DNA of 10,659 nt from JBFIHZ01 sp041601535 (lineage in GTDB: Bacteria; Pseudomonadota; Gammaproteobacteria; Xanthomonadales; SZUA-36): NCBI GenBank assembly GCA_041601535.1, contig JBFIHZ010000116.1:1-10659 (forward strand), given 5' to 3'. The notes beneath the pieces are model-generated. The model was not told the DNA's origin. It worked only from the letters and a program-made list of their open reading frames with translations, and ran no database searches. Of the stretch, positions 6,498-10,659 are shown piece after piece (the stretch's first letter is position 1; every line of letters starts with the position of its first letter). The translations under genes and the position numbers were made by a program.

Positions 6498-7010
6498 TCA
6501 GTCGCGCTCTATCACCGCTGTGGCGGTCGATGGTTTGTCGTAGACCTTGATTATTTCAAAATTGAGCGTAAACGTTTCGGTAGGTACGGAATCAGAACTG
6601 GCCGCCGACGTCTGGAATGACGTGATATGCACATTGCTCAGCTTGTATTTCAGATAGGTTTCGTGGCCCGGGTCGGCCTGCGGAAGATATACCGTCATTT
6701 CCGGAAAAACGCGGCCGTCGGCCTGGGCCCTTTGCAACACGGGGGACGTTTTGTCGACGCGCTTGGTAATGGTCAGCGGTTTGTGCTGACGCTTGCCGGT
6801 AGTCAAGCCAGAGCCAGCTTCGCGCCCGGTCTCACCCCACGACCAGGACAGTATTTCAATTTCGCCCTTGTGCGCCCTGTCGGTGGACTCCCCCTTGATA
6901 TCAGCGATTTTCAGATAACCGGCTGCCAGTGCCGGGGACGGGCTTAACGCAGCTAAAAACAGCACAAGAACCAGGCTGAATCCGCTGATTAATTGCGAGT
7001 GTGTATTCAT
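6498..7010 (-). CDS. Hcp1-type (type VI tube protein family) protein with a Sec signal peptide
   Basis: A 170-residue protein. The start at 7010 is chosen for GGAG (7022-7019) eight bases upstream and because it begins the signal peptide; the frame stays open to 7133 but the extra residues look like untranslated leader. Residues 1-30 are a typical Sec signal (hydrophobic core FSLVLVLFLAAL, cleavage near ALAA). The mature part, about 140 residues, follows the Hcp1 pattern: YLKIADIKGESTDRAHKGEI near 32-51, then ILSWSWGE, then LTITKRVDKTSPVLQRA at about 79-95, and TETFTLNFEIIKVY near the end. Hcp forms hexameric rings stacked in the cytoplasm as the type VI tube and normally has no signal peptide, so this copy would be exported to the periplasm. 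No other type VI genes are visible here. Neighbours upstream encode two more exported proteins. Confidence 0.85.
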   Translation of the reverse strand: MNTHSQLISGFSLVLVLFLAALSPSPALAAGYLKIADIKGESTDRAHKGEIEILSWSWGETGREAGSGLTTGKRQHKPLTITKRVDKTSPVLQRAQADGRVFPEMTVYLPQADPGHETYLKYKLSNVHITSFQTSAASSDSVPTETFTLNFEIIKVYDKPSTATAVIERD

Positions 7011-7105
7011 TGAGGCATCTCCATTGATCGGTTCAATACCGGCCGGGTCTGGAAAGATACCCCCGGGTACCTTCAAGTGTAGTTCACGCCGTGTCATTCT
7101 GCTGC

Positions 7106-7597
7106 CTACCTGGCCTGCTTCCGTTGCTCCCACAACACGCCGAATAGCGCCGCGGCTTCATCGTCTGAAACGATTCTGGAATCCACGTACAAGGTGTAAT
7201 CGGCATGGCGGTCACGGCGGTTCAGCATGATGGTGATATCGGGCTGGGGCACAAATTTGGCCACGAACAGTGTGGTGGCGCGGTACCGCGTTGATGACCG
7301 GCATAGTGCGTAATCGCTGCCGGCCAGTTCATCCGCCAGGATCAGGTCCGCCTGATCGGGATGGCTGACCAGGCGGATGCGAAGATCCGGCTCGACTTCG
7401 TATTCGCTGACCATGACCTTGTAGTCCGCCTGGTGCAGGGTCTGGTCGAAATGTATGGGCCGGACTGTGTCCGTGCCACAGCGTGGCTGGGCCGAGATGC
7501 GCGACTGCGCCTCGGCAGTGACACAATAAAGCGCGGCCGCGGCAACGAAAAGCGGCGCGCTCACGCCAGTTAAAAGTGATGCAAACCCTGCCCGCAT
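7106..7597 (-). CDS. Secreted protein of unknown function
   Basis: A 163-residue protein. The start at 7597 is preceded by GGGAGG (7610-7605) seven bases away; an in-frame TTG at 7615 lies upstream of that site and is rejected. Residues 1-31 form a signal peptide (LFVAAAALYCVTAEAQ, cleavage near AEA/AQS). The mature part is mixed alpha/beta in appearance, with two cysteines, Cys40 and Cys99, that could form a disulfide. A hydrophobic strand-like run DQADLILAD lies near 81-89, and ADYTLYVDSRIVSDDEAAALFG near 132-153. I do not recognise the family. The gene is followed after a 95-base gap by the Hcp-like gene, and the shared Sec export suggests a common periplasmic setting. Confidence 0.8.
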   Translation of the reverse strand: MRAGFASLLTGVSAPLFVAAAALYCVTAEAQSRISAQPRCGTDTVRPIHFDQTLHQADYKVMVSEYEVEPDLRIRLVSHPDQADLILADELAGSDYALCRSSTRYRATTLFVAKFVPQPDITIMLNRRDRHADYTLYVDSRIVSDDEAAALFGVLWEQRKQAR

Positions 7598-7604
7598 GGC
7601 ATTT

Positions 7605-7610
7605 CCTCCC
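7605..7610 (-). promoter_or_regulatory. Ribosome binding site that sets the start at 7597
   Basis: GGGAGG lies seven bases before the ATG. It falls inside the reading of the alternative TTG start at 7615, which rules that start out. Confidence 0.75.
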
Positions 7611-7772
7611 GGCAACTACCCACGAACGCGAACAGCACCAGGTTGTATTGCTGCAACCCGGGCCAATAGTGACTATCCGAACTCAGACCACGGACCAGGC
7701 ATGGTAGTTTCCGGCGGGTGGCGCATCAGAACATATTTGCTGCCCGGCCGGCGATGGCACCAGGGTAATGCT

Positions 7773-9458
7773 TTATAGCGCCAGGCCCTCCGGGTTGGAG
7801 AACTCGTCCTTGAAATCATCCTTCACATGGATCAGGCCGCGGTCAACCACCCAGTTTTTACCCTGGTCCACCGAGTGCAGGATGCGTCCGTCCTGGCAGG
7901 CGGAAAACAATTCGTCCTTGCTCGAAACGGACGGCAGCAGCGCTTCGCAGCCCAAGGTGATCTCAGAGCGGGTCTCCCATTCATTCAGGCTGGGTGACAG
8001 GCGGGGGTTGCCTTTCAGCAAGTAGGTTTCTTCGCTGTCATACAGGGTGCGGTGTTCACTTTTGCGCACCAGCGACCCCATCATGAACATGGTTTCCTCA
8101 TCAACAACCAGTGGCAGGGTAAAGCGGGCGCCCCGAAATACGTTGGCCACGCGGCGGATGCGTTTCCAGCTGACCCCTGCATCCACGCTGTACAACGGGT
8201 TGGCCGACAGCCCGGTAAACCAGTTTCCGGCAATTGCCACGAGGTAGCCATTGGCTTGTTGCTCGGCATCAAAAATCACTTTGTTCTGGGTCACCAACCA
8301 GTCGCCGGTGGCCGCATTCCACTCTTCGCGCTTGCCATCCACGAAAACCACCACCCGCTCGTCCGCCAGCTTGAATACATTTGCAGCCACGTTGCCGGTG
8401 AAGAAAAACCCGTCCAGCTTGAGCTGCCAGCTGCGCAGCTCGTTCCACTCGCTGTCCGGCGTATTCTGCACGAGGAAACGGTATAAGCCCTCAGACCGAC
8501 TCAGGGCACACAGCTTGCCAGCCACCGAGGCCAGCCAGACCAGAGACTGATCTGCCGGCAACGGCGAGGACTCTGTCCAGGGCCCTTGTAATGACGGCGC
8601 TGAAATCACCAGGCCCCGCTCACCGCCCAGGTAATAGCGCTGCTGGTGCCGGGCAAACGCGCTGAGCTCATGTTCAAATCCGGTATCCACCGAGGACCAC
8701 TCCCCGGTGGAAGAGCGCACATGTAACATGCCCAGTTTGGCCGGAATCGCAAACCCGGACTGCAGCCTGACCACCTCGCTACCGTAAGCCATGGAACGGA
8801 TTTTTCGGCTGATTTCGGTACGCTGCTCATCCAGATAATCAGCTTGCCAGCCCAGCACCGCCTTGCCAGCCGACTTGGCGGCAAAATCCGGATAACGCGC
8901 CGCCACGTAATCACCAATGCCCAGCGAAGAAGGCATACGTGTCATGACGTACTCGATATTAACGTTGCGTTCCACATCGCCCGGGGGCGGCGGTTTGGGC
9001 ACACCGAACTGCTGGTAAAGGATAACGCCGAGGTTGGTCAGCTGATTGTGCTCGACATCGAAGGTGCCCATGCTGGGTGGGATAAACGCATTGAGCCACT
9101 GCGAGGCCGAGCCATCAGACCACATGCTCTGCAACAAGCGGAACTGGTAGGTTCCCGGCGGCAGCGCGCCAATAAAGACCCGCGTACCGTTCAGGCCCTT
9201 GGCATCAAAGCGGAAAAAATACCGGCTTTCGGGGTCAGTGATATCCACTGCAACCATGCCGGTCCAGTTGTACAGTGTGTTGGTCAGCCTGGGTCCATTG
9301 TTAATAACCTGCACCACGGCCACACCGTAACGCTCGGGCAGCTCATCGGTATCGGTGAGGTCAGTGGATGCAAGGGGTGTGGCGCACGCGGCGATAAGCA
9401 AGCTGGACAGAGCCATAACCGCAACAGCCAGCAGTTTCACCAATCTGCTTGTATTCAT
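7773..9458 (-). CDS. Lipoprotein with an Asp-box (BNR) beta-propeller
   Basis: A 561-residue protein from ATG 9458 (an in-frame ATG at 9476 would add six residues; neither has a convincing ribosome site). The N-terminus is a lipoprotein signal with lipobox LIAAC and lipidated Cys25. The next residues are A and T, so outer-membrane sorting is expected rather than inner-membrane retention. Residues about 43-115 resemble a small beta-sandwich of DUF2846/PEGA-like style (GLNGTRVFIGALPPGTYQF); this is a weak assignment. The remainder looks like a beta-propeller, with two clear Asp-boxes of the form S-x-D-x-G-x-x-W: SVDAGVSW at about 424-431 and SVDQGKNW at about 529-536. Other blades are degenerate. 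Such propellers occur in sialidases, sortilin-like and photosystem-assembly-like proteins, so enzyme activity should not be assumed. It heads the exported-protein group and follows a strong terminator. Confidence 0.85.
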   Translation of the reverse strand: MNTSRLVKLLAVAVMALSSLLIAACATPLASTDLTDTDELPERYGVAVVQVINNGPRLTNTLYNWTGMVAVDITDPESRYFFRFDAKGLNGTRVFIGALPPGTYQFRLLQSMWSDGSASQWLNAFIPPSMGTFDVEHNQLTNLGVILYQQFGVPKPPPPGDVERNVNIEYVMTRMPSSLGIGDYVAARYPDFAAKSAGKAVLGWQADYLDEQRTEISRKIRSMAYGSEVVRLQSGFAIPAKLGMLHVRSSTGEWSSVDTGFEHELSAFARHQQRYYLGGERGLVISAPSLQGPWTESSPLPADQSLVWLASVAGKLCALSRSEGLYRFLVQNTPDSEWNELRSWQLKLDGFFFTGNVAANVFKLADERVVVFVDGKREEWNAATGDWLVTQNKVIFDAEQQANGYLVAIAGNWFTGLSANPLYSVDAGVSWKRIRRVANVFRGARFTLPLVVDEETMFMMGSLVRKSEHRTLYDSEETYLLKGNPRLSPSLNEWETRSEITLGCEALLPSVSSKDELFSACQDGRILHSVDQGKNWVVDRGLIHVKDDFKDEFSNPEGLAL

Positions 9459-9531
9459 ACCTGGATCGACTCCCATGGTTGTCCAGGGCAGTTACCAGGC
9501 CAGCGGTGTGGCCGGGGTGACAAAGAGGGGT

Positions 9532-9599
9532 AAAAAAGACGCATTGAACGGCAGGTTCGGGCATGGCAAGCAAGAAACCATACGCCTGCCGTTCAATGC
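9532..9599 (-). terminator. Perfect 15-bp inverted repeat with T-run, Rho-independent-type terminator
   Basis: GCATTGAACGGCAGG (9541-9555) is repeated exactly inverted at 9585-9599 around a 29-nt loop. On the minus strand the stem is followed by GTC and then TTTTTT (9537-9532), the layout of an intrinsic terminator. The loop contains a further ATGG/CCAT pairing that could extend the stem. It is 224 bases past the DUF924 stop and 73 bases before the lipoprotein start, so it would insulate the two. The stem and loop are longer than usual, and it may also be a copy of a dispersed repeat. Confidence 0.65.
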
Positions 9600-9822
9600 A
9601 TCACTCAGCCCTTGACTGGCTGACACTCCTTTTGGGGTTCAGATGACACGACCCTTTGTTTTCTTTCTTAAGTGCAACTTGGGCGGCGATTCTCCCACCT
9701 GGCGCAAAGCGGGCAATGCAAAAGGCGGCGGACGCCGGTACTAATGCGGCAAAATTAATGTTACTAAACAGTATTTTATGCGAACCCGGCTCATTTTTTC
9801 CGCAAATGCAGCAATGCTTCTT
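9600..9822. other. Gene-free stretch between the DUF924 gene and the terminator
   Basis: Together with 9477-9599 this makes about 346 bases without a supported gene. Base composition is more AT-rich in patches (for example around 9750-9780 and 9792-9800). Reading frames here are short or shadows of the DUF924 gene. I see no tRNA and no repeat. A 3' untranslated region or a small RNA ending at the minus-strand terminator is possible but not shown. Confidence 0.4.
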
Positions 9823-10371
9823 TCAGAACCCTGACCCCGGCTGGCTGAGAAACTCCAGTTCCTGCGGGCTGGAGTTTCGCCCCAGGATGTCGTTGCGATG
9901 CGGGTAGCGCCCGAACCGTTCGATAATCCGGCGGTGTTTGAACTCGTAATCCAGCGAGGACTGCACGCCGTTTCTGGTGAACAGTTGCACCGCCACATCA
10001 TGGATCAGCAATGATTCACTGTGCATATAGGGCATATACAGAAAGCTGCGCTGGTCCGGCTCCAGCGCATCGTCCACACCGGCCGCCACGGCTTCCTGCG
10101 CCAAGGCCAGCGCCAGCGGATCGTAAGCGAAGGACTCCGCGGTGTCGCGAAACATGTTGCGCGAAAACTGGTCCAGCACGATCACTTCCGCCAGCCGGCC
10201 CTGTGCCGATTGCCGCCAGTCAAACAGTTCGCAACGTGCCGCCGCGCCATGCACCGCTCCAAACCGCTTGCGGATTTCACGGTCCAGGTCCGGATCCTTG
10301 ACCCACCACTGCTTTTGATTGAGCTCTTCAAACCAGAATGCCAATACATCCTGATGGCTGGAGTGCGTCAT
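9823..10371 (-). CDS. DUF924/COG3803 family protein
   Basis: A 182-residue soluble protein. The start at 10371 is chosen because AGGTG (10381-10377) lies five bases upstream; the frame continues to 10392 but that stretch contains the ribosome site. Family hallmarks: VLAFWFEEL near the N-terminus, QWWVKDPDLDREIRKRFG, AEVIVLDQFSRNMFRDT at about 61-77, YDPLALALAQEAV, FLYMPYMHSE around 110-119, and HRRIIERFGRYPHRNDILGR toward the C-terminus. The length is normal for this all-helical, TPR-like family. No enzymatic function is established that I can cite. It is followed after 224 bases by the strong terminator and so is probably transcribed alone or with the gene upstream. Confidence 0.93.
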   Translation of the reverse strand: MTHSSHQDVLAFWFEELNQKQWWVKDPDLDREIRKRFGAVHGAAARCELFDWRQSAQGRLAEVIVLDQFSRNMFRDTAESFAYDPLALALAQEAVAAGVDDALEPDQRSFLYMPYMHSESLLIHDVAVQLFTRNGVQSSLDYEFKHRRIIERFGRYPHRNDILGRNSSPQELEFLSQPGSGF

Positions 10372-10392
10372 CAATTCACCTGTTTTTACCAT

Positions 10393-10406
10393 TGCACGGT
10401 TGTGCA
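10393..10406. repeat. Short inverted repeat in the DUF924 leader
   Basis: TGCAC (10393-10397) and GTGCA (10402-10406) are perfect inverted arms around GGTT, 22 bases upstream of the DUF924 ATG. It may fold in the leader RNA or be a small operator. It is short enough to be chance. Confidence 0.25.
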
Positions 10407-10483
10407 GTTTACTTCTGCTGCCACCGGGTGTGCACCGAATCCACCAGAATCAACGGAAGCTGCTTATATATGGAGTAGTTCAT

Positions 10484-10659
10484 TCAAGCCGAAGCAGACA
10501 GGTCCACCTCCACGATGGGTTCACGCGCGGCCACCTTTTTCAGCAATTCTTCACGGTTGTTTTTCATCATGTCGATAAAGACATCCGGCGCAAAGGTGTC
10601 AGTAATGTGCTGGTGGCCCCAGGAAATGAACTCAACCAGGGTAGGCGCCAGCGCAATAC
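10484..10659 (-). CDS. C-terminal fragment of an unrecognised protein
   Basis: An open frame enters from the window edge and ends at the TGA 10486-10484, giving about 57 residues. It reads IALAPTLVEFISWGHQHI, then TDTFAPDVFIDMMKNNREE, then a charged helix LLKKVAAREPIVEVDLSASA. Codon use is normal for the window and the frame is in the same direction as all other genes, so it is likely the true end of a gene. The fragment is too short for me to name a family. The DUF924 start is 112 bases downstream, so co-transcription is possible. Confidence 0.65.
   Translation of the reverse strand, partial: IALAPTLVEFISWGHQHITDTFAPDVFIDMMKNNREELLKKVAAREPIVEVDLSASA

Noticed and set aside
7011..7133. N-terminal extension of the Hcp-like frame
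   Set aside because: The extension would bury the signal peptide 41 residues inside the protein; the ATG at 7010 has its own GGAG site.
8844..9533. A 229-residue open frame on the plus strand opposite the lipoprotein gene
   Set aside because: It is the antisense shadow of a well-supported gene with a lipobox and Asp-boxes. Its translation shows no domain and no ribosome site.
1..10659. tRNA, rRNA, CRISPR arrays, insertion sequences, integron sites
   Set aside because: No regularly spaced repeats, no transposase-like frames, no clover-leaf or rRNA-like stretches were seen. The 15-bp palindrome near 9541 lacks integron attC core motifs and target duplications.

Overview
The window is GC-rich, densely coding DNA from a Gram-negative bacterium. 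Every gene I can support reads on the minus strand, so in transcription order the window runs from high to low coordinates. Sec signal peptides, a lipobox lipoprotein, strong GGAGG-type ribosome sites and Hcp, NfeD/slipin and DUF924 proteins fit a proteobacterium, probably a gammaproteobacterium. This is inferred from protein style only; I cannot name a genus.

Layout from the high-coordinate end: (1) the C-terminal tail of an unrecognised gene (10484-10659); (2) a DUF924/COG3803 protein (9823-10371); (3) a 346-base gene-free stretch holding a perfect 15-bp inverted repeat followed by a T-run on the minus strand, the best terminator in the window; (4) a group of three exported proteins: a lipoprotein with an Asp-box beta-propeller (7773-9458), a small secreted protein of unknown function (7106-7597), and an Hcp1-type protein that carries a Sec signal peptide (6498-7010); (5) a tightly coupled full-length NfeD protease plus slipin pair (4823-6337 and 4051-4821), a membrane-quality-control type operon; (6) two small unrecognised membrane or exported proteins (3499-3855, 2940-3272); (7) a specialised-metabolism pair: a divergent cytochrome P450 (1447-2769) overlapping by ATGA a protein that begins directly with an NRPS adenylation domain (1450 to the window edge).

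The most unusual signal is at the low-coordinate edge. The adenylation domain is canonical through core motif A7 (TGDL). Where motif A8 and the C-terminal subdomain should follow, the same open frame switches to a sequence resembling the middle of a class II lysyl-tRNA synthetase/EpmA (GenX) catalytic domain. This is either an in-frame gene chimera, a recombination scar, or an assembly join. The P450 next to it lacks the usual I-helix acid-threonine pair and both heme-loop glycines while keeping ExxR, PERF and the heme cysteine. The other point of interest is the Sec-targeted Hcp homologue, with no type VI secretion genes visible around it.
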